Part shown: in pieces, positions 8,914 to 18,931 of the stretch | How the letters are laid out: the number at the start of each line of letters is the position of its first letter | Position numbering within the stretch: the stretch's first letter is position 1 | NCBI GenBank assembly: GCA_044226845.1 | Contig: JBGAGG010000007.1 | Span: forward strand, 181,905-245,904 | DNA from: JAFDZO01 sp044226845 | Lineage (GTDB): Bacteria; Bacteroidota; Ignavibacteria; Tepidaquicellales; Tepidaquicellaceae | Direction of reading: 5' to 3' | DNA: 64,000 nt | Notes under the pieces: model-generated | The model's database searches: none | Seen by the model: only the letters and a program-made list of their open reading frames with translations | What the model was told of the DNA's origin: nothing | Program-made: the position numbers and the translations under genes

Positions 8914-10797
8914 ATGACTCTATCACTAATAAAAAAACATTTCTTTCTATTTCTTTTTTTCATTCCCGCCTCCTTATTTTGCCAGACCGGCCAAATTTTT
9001 GAAGTAGATGAAGTTGAGTTTATCCATAAAGATACGACTACTTTCGATAAAGGTACGCTGAATGATGTAATCGGCATAAATAAAGTCGATGCCTTTAGCC
9101 AAAAAGTTCTTGGAGAAGATATATTTAAAATTGAAAAATTTTATTTCGATAATGGTTTCTTTGATACCAAAGTAGATACCCTGGTAAAATATAATTTAGA
9201 AGATAAAGAGGTTCTTGTACAATTTATTATTAAAGAAAATAAGAGGTACCGAATGGATACTCTTATTTACTATGGGTTGGATAAAATTTCTCCCGAAGCG
9301 CGTTCCTCAATGGACAGCATTAAGTCTATCAGATCAAAAAGATTTTATAATAAAGTTTTAATCATTCAGCAGACAAACCGTATTATTGATATGCTGCAGA
9401 ATATGGGATATATGAATGCAAGTATAAGGCAGGAACAGGGGACTATTGTAACAAAATTTGATACAAGCTGCACTGTGAGTATTTATTTAGAAAATGCAGA
9501 TACGGTTTTATATTTCGGTAAGACTAAAATTCAAATTAATGATAACAAATATGGAGTAGATGATGAGTTATTCTATAAAATGATAGAATATGATGAGGGC
9601 GACAGGTATAGCAAAGAAGTCAGATTATTAACAGAAAGAAATATAAGCAAATATGCAATTGTTCAAAGCGCCCGTGCAGAAGCAGAAAGTGTAGAAGGAA
9701 ATAAAGTTGATTTTCTAATTGAAGTAAATCTGACAAATAAGCACGAGATAACTCCTTTCATAACAGGGCAGACAGTTGATAACAGATTTTTCTTCGGAGG
9801 TGGAGCACAATATATAAATAAATATTTCTGGAGAGGCAGAGTTTTAAATTTAACTGCCAGCGCATTAGTAAATACATTAGAAATTAACAGGTTTGAATTT
9901 TCCACTTCAGTAACGCAACCGTATTTATTTAATAAGAGATCTTCTTTAACAAATAAAGTTACTTTAGGTCTTTACAATCTCGAACAATTTAGAAATTATT
10001 ATGCGGGTAACCTTACAACAATAAGTTATTTTATATCAGAGCATACTTTTTATAATTCAGCATCTCTCGACTTAAATGAAGAAATAGTAAGGTTTAAATA
10101 TTATGATACTGATTCCACGCTTGACCTTTTCAACTCAGTTCTGAGTGTTACGGCCATCCATGATAATACAAACGATGCATTTAATCCTACAGCAGGATTT
10201 TATCATTCGATCACAGCGGGAAGTGCAGGACTTATACCTAAACTTTTAATTAATGGCTTTAACTGGAATTTGAATTATTCACAATATGCAAAGTTTTATA
10301 CAGGGAATAGATTTTATCTGCAGCTTGGCGGAAAAAGAAGTGGGACGACCATTGCTACAAATTTAAAAGTCGGAAGCATTTTTGAATACGGTGAAGGCGA
10401 ACAGGTAGTGCGGGTTCTGCCCATATACAGATTTTTTAGCGGCGGAGGCAGTAGCTTAAGAGGATGGAATGCGCAGGAAAATGGAATGGTAGATACTACA
10501 ACTAACGGCGGAAATTTTTTACTTGAAGGGAGCATCGAGCTTAGAAAAAATTTATTTCCGACATCACAAGGATTCACAAAAAATATAGGAGCAGTTGTAT
10601 TTTTTGATTACGGAAACATCTGGGAGAATCCTAAGAATTTTGATATCTCACAAATTGCAATGTCAGTAGGAGTGGGTATTAGGTATAACTTATTTATTGG
10701 CCCGATAAGATTTGACGTGGGATATAAATTGTATGATCCTTCAAACAGAGAACTATCTAAGTTTGCATTTCATTTTGGTATAGGCCAGGCATTCTAA
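8914..10797 (+). CDS. BamA/TamA-family outer membrane protein (Omp85)
   Basis: The start is taken as ATG 8914 (627 residues); a TTG 27 bp upstream adds residues that spoil the signal peptide. Signal peptide KKHFFLFLFFIPASLFCQ. Residues about 25-250 are POTRA-like, with successive beta-alpha-alpha-beta-beta units (VDEVEFIHKDTT, RYRMDTLIYYGLDKI). Residues about 270-627 are the 16-strand barrel: GGGAQYINKYFWRGRVLNL, FFSGGGSSLRGW (the conserved loop-6 R-G-W), VVFFDYGNIWE, and a last strand ending in aromatic F. Partner logic: a TamB-like gene lies convergent immediately downstream, suggesting a TamA-TamB envelope translocation or lipid transport pair. It could also be a second BamA-like protein. 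Confidence 0.85.
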   Translation: MTLSLIKKHFFLFLFFIPASLFCQTGQIFEVDEVEFIHKDTTTFDKGTLNDVIGINKVDAFSQKVLGEDIFKIEKFYFDNGFFDTKVDTLVKYNLEDKEVLVQFIIKENKRYRMDTLIYYGLDKISPEARSSMDSIKSIRSKRFYNKVLIIQQTNRIIDMLQNMGYMNASIRQEQGTIVTKFDTSCTVSIYLENADTVLYFGKTKIQINDNKYGVDDELFYKMIEYDEGDRYSKEVRLLTERNISKYAIVQSARAEAESVEGNKVDFLIEVNLTNKHEITPFITGQTVDNRFFFGGGAQYINKYFWRGRVLNLTASALVNTLEINRFEFSTSVTQPYLFNKRSSLTNKVTLGLYNLEQFRNYYAGNLTTISYFISEHTFYNSASLDLNEEIVRFKYYDTDSTLDLFNSVLSVTAIHDNTNDAFNPTAGFYHSITAGSAGLIPKLLINGFNWNLNYSQYAKFYTGNRFYLQLGGKRSGTTIATNLKVGSIFEYGEGEQVVRVLPIYRFFSGGGSSLRGWNAQENGMVDTTTNGGNFLLEGSIELRKNLFPTSQGFTKNIGAVVFFDYGNIWENPKNFDISQIAMSVGVGIRYNLFIGPIRFDVGYKLYDPSNRELSKFAFHFGIGQAF

Positions 10798-10858
10798 TTT
10801 ATGAGTTATGAGTGAGTATTTACTTTCTTAAAGATCTGAAAAATAAAATTAGTCATAA

Positions 10859-10897
10859 TAAAAAACGCGATGTGTAAATGCATCGCGTTTTTTTATA
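10859..10897. terminator. Bidirectional intrinsic terminator between tamA-like and tamB-like genes
   Basis: A perfect stem CGCGATG / CATCGCG with an 8-nt loop is flanked by five A on the left and seven T on the right, so it has a U-tract in both directions. It serves the convergent genes ending at 10797 (+) and 10920 (-). Confidence 0.88.
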
Positions 10898-10919
10898 TTC
10901 AATAATTTATAAACTTGTA

Positions 10920-13900
10920 TTAGAATTTAATCTTGTAGATAACCTTTATTCCCGTATTCGTAGTAGTTAAATCTGTGCCAAGGACAGTATTGTTAACTTC
11001 CTGACGGAAGAACTGCATCAGCAATGTCTCCGGCAAATCAAGATTGAACATTTTATTTAATGGGTAATCGACGACAAAATCGAAGTTCTTTACCTCTTTA
11101 AATAATCTGCCTCCGACTTTTACAGTTGCATCACCAAACTCCGATGTTAACTGAACATCTGTATCCTCTACTTTACCTTCAGTATAATTAAACTCTGCAT
11201 CCACCAGGAATGGGAGCACATCTCTGACTGATTGTGATAATATGGATGAAATATAATTTGAACCTACAGTTGTCCCAACGCTGGAAGCTACTGCTTGTCT
11301 CTCAGAAGCAGTAAGTTCATTTTTAAATTTTCCAAATAGAAGGTAGGTTATAGCGTCACCTTGTGCATCGCTGCCTGAAACTTCATTTCCGCCTTCAAGA
11401 AGTTTTAGTTGTACAGTCGGGTTGCTGACTTTTCCTGAAATTGTTGCCATTACCTGAACTTCAGTGCTGGATGAAACTCCCGGCTGGTCTGATGTCTTAG
11501 TTCCTGTGTAAACTGCCTGTACATTTATTGAAGGATCATCAATGGGGCCGTCGAATGTAACACTGCTGTTACTGATTTTAAAGTTCCTGTAAAGTTTATA
11601 ATATGAGTTTCCTACCACATCCAGTCTTCCGTTTGCAACAATATTCTTACCTTGAGTCTTCATTGTTAGATCAGCCTGTACTTCACCGAATAATCTGTCA
11701 CGTGTTAAATTGTTAAAGTCTATTGAAATATAGATAGTTTTTTGAGTTTTTATATTCAGATCAAAATCAATTACGCTGGAAGTGGAAACACTGTCAATTG
11801 TTACATACTTATATTTTTCAAAAGGATTTACCTTTTTAAAATCTTTCTGTGTTATTGCAATTAAAGAATCCTTATTTAAAGTAGTATCAACAGCTGCATT
11901 CACGTATGTAAAATCATCTGATTCAGTATCGTATCCTGAACCGTTCATAGGGACGGATGAAATTGTTGCTTCTTTTACTAAAAATTGTCCTGCAATTTTT
12001 AGTTTATCCAGAGAGCCTTTTATTGTGATGGGCGGCGTTCCTGAACCGCCCCATAAGTAGCCATAAACACCTAAATCATTTCTATCTACATCTTTATCAA
12101 TGATGACCATATCTCCTGTCATTTTCATATCTATATCGTTAATTTTCATTCCTGTAAAATCTATGTTACCATTTAAATCAATATGACGGGTATCTTCATC
12201 AATATTTGATACCCTTAGATTGTCAATTACTAATTTTGAGTTAGCAGTACTTGCATCAAGAGCGTAAAGATAATTCATGCCTGTTGTACTCACAAACATA
12301 CTACCATCAGTAATCTTTATTGAACCTGTTAGATTAGGGGACGAAACTGTTCCGTCAGCATTAATTTTTCCGTTAAGCATTCCGCGGGCATCGGCGATTC
12401 CCGGTATCATTTTAAGAAAATATTTCAGCTGAAAATCCTTAGAATCAAATAATACATTAACAGGAGTAGATGAAAAACTTGCTGAGGAAGTATCTCCACC
12501 TAAAGGATTTGCATAAGGCATATTTGCCTTAAGAGTTAAAGTACCTTTACTATCAGTTGCATTTTTTAAAACAGCATTTAAATCTGCAATTTGATTTTCA
12601 TACTTGAAATCTGTTCGCATGCTTCCGAAGAGAGTATCACCGTAGATGAGGGAATCAGCAATGATTCTTCCGTCTACAATAGGATTATTTTTATCCCCTT
12701 TGAAATTAATTACAAGCTCTTTAATTGAGCCTCCAAGCGGACTATCTGATTTTCTTACAATATTTGTTGTATCAGAGGCTTCAATGATTGCAAAAACTTC
12801 CGAGAGCATCAGATTCTGAGATTCAATTTTTAAATCACTGCTGCCTTCCATTACATAATCACCTGTAATATTCACAACTGCGCCTCTGCTTTGAATAGCA
12901 AACTTTTCAAAGCTGACTTTTTCATTCGGAGTATAATTAATGATCCAGCTGTTACGGTTTATCGCATGATAATTTCCATAATCTACTTTTATTGAATCGA
13001 TAGTCGTTTTAATATCAGAGCCGGCAAGATCAATATTTCCGTTCATGTAAACTTTTCTCATTGAATCCTGCTTAGCAAAAAGATTTATTTTTCCCTCTGA
13101 ATTGGCAAGATTGAATTTCATAATTAATGAATCAACTACATTACCTCCAAAATTAATATAGTCGCCGTCTGCATTAAAATTTAAATCAACAGAGTTCAAG
13201 CCGTTTTCAGAACTAGCTAAGTTATAATTATTTTTGAAATCGGTATAACTGTTAAAATTTTTTAAAATAATTGTCGTATCCTGATACACAAAGTTTTTTA
13301 CATTAACTTTTGTAAAAGAAACAAACTGACCGCTTGTATTAGTCATTTTGCCGTTTACCATACCGTCAAACTGCATTCCGAAAGGATAAAAGATTTTATT
13401 GGCTTTTGCCGAATCAAGAATTTTCAGATCATAAGTTAAGTCAAAGTCATCTTTAGCTGTAAAAACTGCGGTAGTTAAAGCAGCCGGGCTGTTTTGCATT
13501 AGTGAATCCATTGCAAGTTTTTTCCCAATGCCGTCTGAAACAACAGCTATATTATGCATTATTACTTTTGTAATTGAAGCAATGTTCATCGTTCCGTTGG
13601 CATCGAACTGCAGAAAATCCGTTTTTGCTTTTATAAGAGCATTGCCTCCGCCGTTTTTTATATTAACAGTAAGGGGAGTCTGAGGGATTTCATAATTGGC
13701 AAAGAAGGAATTCTGAATATTAAAGTTGAAGTCTCCGTTAATGTTTTCAAGACTTGCGCCACGTCCGTCAATATCGAAGGAAAGATTAAGATTACTTTTA
13801 TCTTCAGATTTTTTTGTAAGGGCGGCTAAATTAAATCTGCTTACATTTCCTTTTAAAACATAAACAGGATTTTTCATATTTGCAATATTTACTCTTCCGG

Positions 13901-15431
13901 TGGCGGAGACATTTCCCATGGAGGAAACATGACGTACGTTAAGTTTAATATTATTCCCTGAAGTATTTATTTTTCCTAAAGATGAACTTATATCATATCC
14001 TGCAAAAGTTGAGCGGGAAATATTGTAATTTACATTTGCATGCATTCTGTTAAGACTAAATCCTGTACCATCAAAATTAGCAGTCATATTAAGTCTGCTA
14101 GTAAGCGAGTTATCTTTTAAAATTTTTCCAAGATTAAAATTAGATGTCTGGATTTTCCCGGAATAATTTTCTTTATCTAGATCAAGATTAGCGTTTCCAT
14201 AAGCACCGCCTGCATTGGAGGTATTGATATCAAACTTAGAATAAAAATTGGTAAATATTCCCCTGTATTCGATGTTGCCATAAACTTTGCCGACCTGTTC
14301 ATAATCTTTAATTGATTTGTTATAATAAACTGCAAGCACATCGGAAGGATTTACCGCAAGGTTATCCATTTTAACGTCCAAGTACATGCTGTCCGGTACA
14401 TCTAAATGCTGAACTTTGCCTTTAACATTTATGTAAGAATCAGGAAGCTTAACGGTAAGATCGTTTAGATATAAATCACCGTATTTACCTTTGGCTTTTA
14501 ATGAAACATTCACTACGCTATCAAGCATATCTACAGTAGGAAGGAAGTATTTTAAATCTTTAAAATTAAATTTTTCAATTTTTATATCAGCTTCAATGTT
14601 CTTGTTGTAGAAGTCATTAAATGAATTGCTGTCAAAAGGGTTAAAACTTTGCAGTTTTAGCTTATCAAATTTTATGTTTGATAGATCGGTTACAAGATTG
14701 AAATTCCAGACATCAGTAATTGTATCTTTTATATTTATGCCGGCATCGAAGTTAAAGTGTTTTAATTTAAAATCTGAATTAGTATTAAAAGATAAATTCT
14801 TCATACTCAGATTTTTATAATCGGTGAAGTAATCTGCAGTAAGTTCTAATTCAAGATTTGCGGCAAGAAGATTATTGAAATCAAACTCGCGAGTAAATTT
14901 TACAGGAGCATGAATTGAATCTCCGGAGGTTTTAAATGTACCGTTCTCAATCTTAAATTTTTTAACAGAAATACCCCAATCGAAGGCGGAAGTTGATGTA
15001 TCATTTGGTTCTGTGGAGGAACTGAACAATTTTGTAAAATTCCAAACCAGACTATCGGAATCTTTTACTTTGATTAAGCTAATAGTAGGCGAATTGAGCA
15101 CCAAATAATCGAGACGGATTTCTTTATTAAGTAAACCCCATATATCATACTTCAGCGTTACATAAGAAAATTTCAAAAGTGTATCCTTCTCTGTTACTAT
15201 TGTTCCTTTATTTATTACTAATCCTTTGAGAATATTTCCCTTTAGTGATTCAACCTGTATAGAAGAATTTTTTCCAGCCCATGATTCGTTTAACTTATCT
15301 TTTCCAAAGTCCAGAGCAATATTATTAAAGGTGTCAGTTTGTATGAAGAAGTATAAGGAAACTACCAGAACTATTAAGAAAATAATGAGTCCGAGAATGA
15401 CTTTTAGGGCAACTTTGAGAAATTTATTCAT
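10920..15431 (-). CDS. tamB: TamB/YtfN-like inner-membrane-anchored translocation protein
   Basis: 1503 residues. A single N-terminal membrane anchor (VILGLIIFLIVLVVSLYFF) is followed by about 1400 residues of repeating beta strands of the AsmA/TamB kind, alternating short hydrophobic and Asn/Asp/Lys-rich stretches. This fits a long hydrophobic taco-like groove spanning the periplasm. The last ~200 residues match the DUF490/TamB C-terminus: LEGGNEVSGSDAQGDAITYL, a SERQAV-x-S helix, and a terminal strand LTTTNTGIKVIYKIKF. Length is in the usual TamB range. It is convergent with an Omp85 gene across one terminator, consistent with a TamA-TamB pair spanning inner and outer membranes. Confidence 0.85.
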   Translation of the reverse strand: MNKFLKVALKVILGLIIFLIVLVVSLYFFIQTDTFNNIALDFGKDKLNESWAGKNSSIQVESLKGNILKGLVINKGTIVTEKDTLLKFSYVTLKYDIWGLLNKEIRLDYLVLNSPTISLIKVKDSDSLVWNFTKLFSSSTEPNDTSTSAFDWGISVKKFKIENGTFKTSGDSIHAPVKFTREFDFNNLLAANLELELTADYFTDYKNLSMKNLSFNTNSDFKLKHFNFDAGINIKDTITDVWNFNLVTDLSNIKFDKLKLQSFNPFDSNSFNDFYNKNIEADIKIEKFNFKDLKYFLPTVDMLDSVVNVSLKAKGKYGDLYLNDLTVKLPDSYINVKGKVQHLDVPDSMYLDVKMDNLAVNPSDVLAVYYNKSIKDYEQVGKVYGNIEYRGIFTNFYSKFDINTSNAGGAYGNANLDLDKENYSGKIQTSNFNLGKILKDNSLTSRLNMTANFDGTGFSLNRMHANVNYNISRSTFAGYDISSSLGKINTSGNNIKLNVRHVSSMGNVSATGRVNIANMKNPVYVLKGNVSRFNLAALTKKSEDKSNLNLSFDIDGRGASLENINGDFNFNIQNSFFANYEIPQTPLTVNIKNGGGNALIKAKTDFLQFDANGTMNIASITKVIMHNIAVVSDGIGKKLAMDSLMQNSPAALTTAVFTAKDDFDLTYDLKILDSAKANKIFYPFGMQFDGMVNGKMTNTSGQFVSFTKVNVKNFVYQDTTIILKNFNSYTDFKNNYNLASSENGLNSVDLNFNADGDYINFGGNVVDSLIMKFNLANSEGKINLFAKQDSMRKVYMNGNIDLAGSDIKTTIDSIKVDYGNYHAINRNSWIINYTPNEKVSFEKFAIQSRGAVVNITGDYVMEGSSDLKIESQNLMLSEVFAIIEASDTTNIVRKSDSPLGGSIKELVINFKGDKNNPIVDGRIIADSLIYGDTLFGSMRTDFKYENQIADLNAVLKNATDSKGTLTLKANMPYANPLGGDTSSASFSSTPVNVLFDSKDFQLKYFLKMIPGIADARGMLNGKINADGTVSSPNLTGSIKITDGSMFVSTTGMNYLYALDASTANSKLVIDNLRVSNIDEDTRHIDLNGNIDFTGMKINDIDMKMTGDMVIIDKDVDRNDLGVYGYLWGGSGTPPITIKGSLDKLKIAGQFLVKEATISSVPMNGSGYDTESDDFTYVNAAVDTTLNKDSLIAITQKDFKKVNPFEKYKYVTIDSVSTSSVIDFDLNIKTQKTIYISIDFNNLTRDRLFGEVQADLTMKTQGKNIVANGRLDVVGNSYYKLYRNFKISNSSVTFDGPIDDPSINVQAVYTGTKTSDQPGVSSSTEVQVMATISGKVSNPTVQLKLLEGGNEVSGSDAQGDAITYLLFGKFKNELTASERQAVASSVGTTVGSNYISSILSQSVRDVLPFLVDAEFNYTEGKVEDTDVQLTSEFGDATVKVGGRLFKEVKNFDFVVDYPLNKMFNLDLPETLLMQFFRQEVNNTVLGTDLTTTNTGIKVIYKIKF

Positions 15432-15452
15432 GCTTATTAAATATAGCTATTC

Positions 15453-15471
15453 CATTGATTTATAATCAATG
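15453..15471. promoter_or_regulatory. Palindrome upstream of the tamB-like gene
   Basis: CATTGATT-TAT-AATCAATG, 8-bp perfect arms, sits 22-40 bp before the tamB-like ATG. A -7-like TATATTTA lies between it and the start. It could be an operator or a small leader hairpin; nothing identifies the protein that would bind it. Confidence 0.3.
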
Positions 15472-15631
15472 AATATGCCATAGAAAGAACGATTTATTCT
15501 ACAATTATCGATAATAATAATAGTTTTGCTGACATACTGCTGAAATGTCTGATAAAAATGTCATAAAAAAGCTTCAGAAAGATTTTACTTAAAGAGGCTC
15601 TAAATTATATGATGCTAACGAATTTAGTTTA

Positions 15632-15840
15632 TTACCTTATCAGTGCCATTTTCATAGCTTCAATAAATTTATTTTCGTCTCCTATTATTGTATAGCAATA
15701 AATTCCGCCGCAAAATTTGAAGCATTAAAATCAACTGCATAATATCCTACTTCTTTATATTCGTTCATTAAATGAGAAATCACTACATTTTATAATTCGG
15801 ATTGTCTTTTGGTATAACCAGGCAGGGAAAGCTCAAAGTT
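15632..15840 (-). pseudogene. Remnant of a T9SS C-terminal sorting domain
   Basis: No open frame spans this stretch, but the minus strand reads as a decayed T9SS tail. One frame gives NFELSLPGYTKR, a stop, then VVISHLMNEYKEVGYYAVDF and NASNFAAE. The adjacent frame then continues YTIIGDENKFIEAMKMALIR to a TAA at 15632-15634. This order (conserved strand, G-x-EV-x-x-L-x-NE-x-x-x-AGYY, N-A-x-x-LASG, then K-x-M-x-L near the end) matches the intact cargo tails elsewhere in the window. At least one frameshift and one stop separate the pieces, and the upstream passenger domain is gone. Confidence 0.7.
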
Positions 15841-16040
15841 TGAGTGTGAAAATCTTTAATAAGCTTTCCAAGGTTGTATCCTTTGAGGATGTAAAACGAA
15901 GTTAAAGGTGTTAAACAGAAGTAATTAGGTCATGGGAGAATTTATGTTCGGTAACTCAATTGCATAGTAAAAAGGCAAGGATGTAAGATTAAAGTTATAT
16001 CTTTTTAGTTTAGTCCGTAACTGTACTTTTATATTAGAAT

Positions 16041-16664
16041 ATGTGCAGCAGCTTTGAAGTTATAGTCGAAAAGGAAACTCTAATGTTAACCTTTGGGAAG
16101 ACAGGCAAAAGTGAACTCATTTTAATATCCGAAATATCAGAGAGGAAATCACGTATGAGACCGACGGATTTAGTCAAGGTCATTTGCAAAAAAGAAGACG
16201 AAAATCATTTGCGAGAGATGAAATTGGGTTTTAGAGTGAAAACAGGTCAAATGATAAATTCCCGTATTGAAGAAATTACTTCCGGAAAAACTGATGATTA
16301 TTGACAATCACTATTAAGTGAAAATTCTTGTCTGTTTGTTATGAGCGGATACCACGAATGGAAAGATATTGTGATAGAAATATTCACACCAAAGACAGGG
16401 AAGCCAACAAAGAAAAAAATGAAACAGACTTTTCGATTTACCATCAAAGATCAGTGTACATTTTTCTGCGCAGGATAATATAGAAAGGAAGGAAATGACT
16501 ATGCCTGCAACCTTATAAAAATTATAGGAAATGTTATTACAAATCTAGTATATCAAAAAGCCCGCATGAGTGTAATTCTGGATTTGGAAGTAGGAATAGA
16601 ATTTTTAGAAGCCCAGCTTGAAGAAAAAATTGCTTTATGTCAACCTTACACACTGATAAAATGA
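16041..16664 (+). pseudogene. Dead SRAP (YedK/HMCES-type abasic-site crosslinking) gene
   Basis: One frame of 207 codons is interrupted only by TGA at 16302-16304 and TAA at 16476-16478 and closes at TGA 16662-16664, the usual SRAP length. Landmarks run in family order: catalytic Cys2 (MCSSF for MCGRF), RPTDLVKVICKKEDENH, a LGF-x-VKTGQMINSRIEEI segment for the usual W-G-x-x-x-x-x-x-x-x-x-N-A-R-x-E-x-x block, MSGYHEWKD with the active-site Glu, FFCAG for F-x-x-AGL, and ARMSVIL for H-x-RMPVIL. The active-site His before RM is replaced, and the MCGR Arg is lost. Function in the family: self-crosslinking to abasic sites in single-stranded DNA. Here two stops plus lost residues indicate a decayed gene. 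Confidence 0.8.
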
Positions 16665-16747
16665 TTTACGAGAAAACTACTTTGTAAAGCAGATTTATAA
16701 AGAAAGGTATTTTATCATCTTTTAATTTACATACCTAAAATAAAATT

Positions 16748-17416
16748 TTATTTAGTTTTATATAACTGCCACCATGGTGTATGGGGTGCATCATGATGCT
16801 CAAAGTGATATCCAAAAAAATAGCAGCTAAGCATTGCAAGCAGATGGTTTTTGGGAAGAGTGCGTGCATGATGCGGATTCATTGTTTCAAGATGTGGCTT
16901 TCGGTGAGGAATATATGTTCCGAAGAAAAATAATTGCAAAGTACCAAGAATTGCAGGCGCCACCATAAAAGCCCAAATAGAACTTTCAGGGTAAAACAAT
17001 TTTAATACATTAAATAATACTGCAACAATTAATATTTGCCACACGGTAACATATCTTGCTATAAAAATAAAAAACCACAGAAAGAAATTCTGTGACTTGG
17101 TAAAAAAATCAGGATCAGTATCGCCGCATGGATTTTTATGATGCTTGTAGTGATTTTCACGTAATTTTTTATATGAGAGTCCGGCAAATAAAAAAGTACT
17201 TAACGCTCCGATAAAATTATTAATTTTTTTGTTTAGTGAAACAGTACCGTGCATAGCATCATGAGCAGTGATAAAGAGTCCGGTATAAAGATAAGTCTGT
17301 AGCAATACATGAATGTAAAATAGCGGACTTGATAAATTCGCCTCTACATACATGAGGCAATAAAAAAAATGAGCTGACCAAAAAAATATAACAAGTATCG
17401 CTACAAAAACTCCCAT
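16748..17416 (-). CDS. crtW: Beta-carotene/gamma-carotene ketolase CrtW
   Basis: 222 residues, a membrane di-iron enzyme of the fatty-acid desaturase/hydroxylase fold. The three His boxes are visible: HDAMHG (residues 52-57), HYKHH (about 89) and HFEHH near the C-terminus, together with the CrtW signatures FFGTYIPHR and DAPHTPWWQLY. It introduces a 4-keto group on beta-ionone rings, using O2 in the membrane. It is the last gene of the nine-gene carotenoid operon, 15 bp after crtD. Slightly shorter than typical CrtW because the N-terminal helix begins close to the start. Confidence 0.87.
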   Translation of the reverse strand: MGVFVAILVIFFWSAHFFYCLMYVEANLSSPLFYIHVLLQTYLYTGLFITAHDAMHGTVSLNKKINNFIGALSTFLFAGLSYKKLRENHYKHHKNPCGDTDPDFFTKSQNFFLWFFIFIARYVTVWQILIVAVLFNVLKLFYPESSIWAFMVAPAILGTLQLFFFGTYIPHRKPHLETMNPHHARTLPKNHLLAMLSCYFFGYHFEHHDAPHTPWWQLYKTK

Positions 17417-17431
17417 TGGTAAATATAAAAA

Positions 17432-18913
17432 TTAATTTTGATTTTGTAAAATAGAATCAGCAACTTTTTTCCCTGAAAGAATAACTAAAGGTATTCCGCC
17501 GCCCGGATGAGCGCTGCCCCCGCAAAAATATAAACCATCTATATCTTTTGATTTATTTGTCTGCCTGAAGAAAGCTGCCATCTTATCATTTGAAGAAATC
17601 CCATAAATACTTCCCTTTGTAGAAGAAGTCTTCTGCATCATATCTTTAGGTGTCATTGTTCTTTCAAAAACAATATTTTCTTTCAGATTAATTTTAAAAA
17701 TATCGTCAATTTTTTTTAAAATATTAGGTTTTACTTTTTTGATTTCTTCATCCCAGTCCTGACCATTATCATAAGGCGCATTAACCATTACAAACCAGTT
17801 TTCAAATCCTTCAGGGGCGTCACTCACTGAAAATTTAGATGAGATATAAATATAAATTGTCAGGTCATCGCTGCAATTTTTTTTATTGAATAAATAATCG
17901 AATTCCTTCTTATAATCCTTTGCAAATAAGATGTTATGAACATCAGGTACATTGGTAATCTTTTTTACTCCCCAGTAAAATACAATAGCTGATGTCGATG
18001 GTTCAAGCTGCTCATATTTTCTTGCTGTTTTGAAAGTAGTATCTTGTAATAGATTTTTATAAGTGTTCAGTACATCAGAATTACTTATGATAATATCGAA
18101 TTTTTTTTCTTCACCATTAACTTTTAACCCGGTTACTTTTCCTGAACTGAAATTTATTTTTTCCACAGGAGAATTTAAATAAAATTTGACTCCTTTTTTA
18201 ATGGAAAGTTTCTCCAATGAAGAAGTAAGGTTATACATTCCGCCCTCTATATAACCTCCCCCGATGGAATTCTCTACATGCGTGATAATATTAAATGTTG
18301 CAGGGATTAGATAAGGATTAGAACCATTGTAAGTAGCATATCTGTTGAATAACTGAATCATTTTTTCATCGGTAAAAAATGAACTTACCGCTTCATTCAT
18401 TGTTCGGAATAAATCAATCTTTCCGATATTCAAAAGAGCTTTAAAACTGCTTTTGTTAAAGAGGTACTTTAATGAAATATTATCGTTGAAAAGAAATGTA
18501 TCTGAAGTGTACTTGTATATATCGGAGCAGTAATTGTAAAACTTTATCAGACTCTCGCGTTTATCTTTTGTTTTGTTTTCAACTTCACTGTAAAATTTTT
18601 CTTTGTCGTGGTAAGCATTGAGGATAGTACCATCAGGATAAAAATATTTGCAGAGCAAATCAAGCTGCTTAAAAGAAAAATAATCTGACATCTTTTCGCC
18701 TGTGGATTCAAACAACTCTTCGATAACAAAAGGCATCGTTATAAGGGAAGGACCGGTATCAAATCGGAAGCCGGCTTCCTGTATAAAATTAGCTTTACCG
18801 CCAAGTGAACTATTTTTTTCAAATAACTCTACGTCATATCCTTTGTGAGCAAGTCTTATTGCTGCAGTGAGCCCGCCGATTCCGCCACCAATAACAGCAA
18901 TTTTTTTATTCAT
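17432..18913 (-). CDS. crtD: CrtD-like carotenoid 3,4-desaturase (CrtI family)
   Basis: 493 residues, FAD-dependent amine-oxidase/CrtI superfamily. The Rossmann start is VIGGGIGGLTAAIRLAHKG and the C-terminal FAD signature is DGLYFCGGSAHPGGGIPLV. The segment RFDTGPSLITMPFVIEELFE with LLCKYFYPDGT is closer to CrtD-type desaturases than to the second CrtI-family gene in this operon, which has the phytoene-desaturase hallmarks. Predicted reaction: C-3',4' desaturation of the 1'-hydroxylated acyclic end. Sequence alone does not prove substrate, so it could be another CrtI-family step. It lies 18 bp after crtB and 15 bp before crtW. Confidence 0.78.
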   Translation of the reverse strand: MNKKIAVIGGGIGGLTAAIRLAHKGYDVELFEKNSSLGGKANFIQEAGFRFDTGPSLITMPFVIEELFESTGEKMSDYFSFKQLDLLCKYFYPDGTILNAYHDKEKFYSEVENKTKDKRESLIKFYNYCSDIYKYTSDTFLFNDNISLKYLFNKSSFKALLNIGKIDLFRTMNEAVSSFFTDEKMIQLFNRYATYNGSNPYLIPATFNIITHVENSIGGGYIEGGMYNLTSSLEKLSIKKGVKFYLNSPVEKINFSSGKVTGLKVNGEEKKFDIIISNSDVLNTYKNLLQDTTFKTARKYEQLEPSTSAIVFYWGVKKITNVPDVHNILFAKDYKKEFDYLFNKKNCSDDLTIYIYISSKFSVSDAPEGFENWFVMVNAPYDNGQDWDEEIKKVKPNILKKIDDIFKINLKENIVFERTMTPKDMMQKTSSTKGSIYGISSNDKMAAFFRQTNKSKDIDGLYFCGGSAHPGGGIPLVILSGKKVADSILQNQN

Positions 18914-18931
18914 AAAAAATTCTGTAAGATA

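Noticed and set aside
16302..16304. TGA read as Trp or selenocysteine in the SRAP gene
   Set aside because: A TAA also interrupts the same frame, and TGA is used as a normal stop by other genes here (for example crtI and crtYc overlaps).
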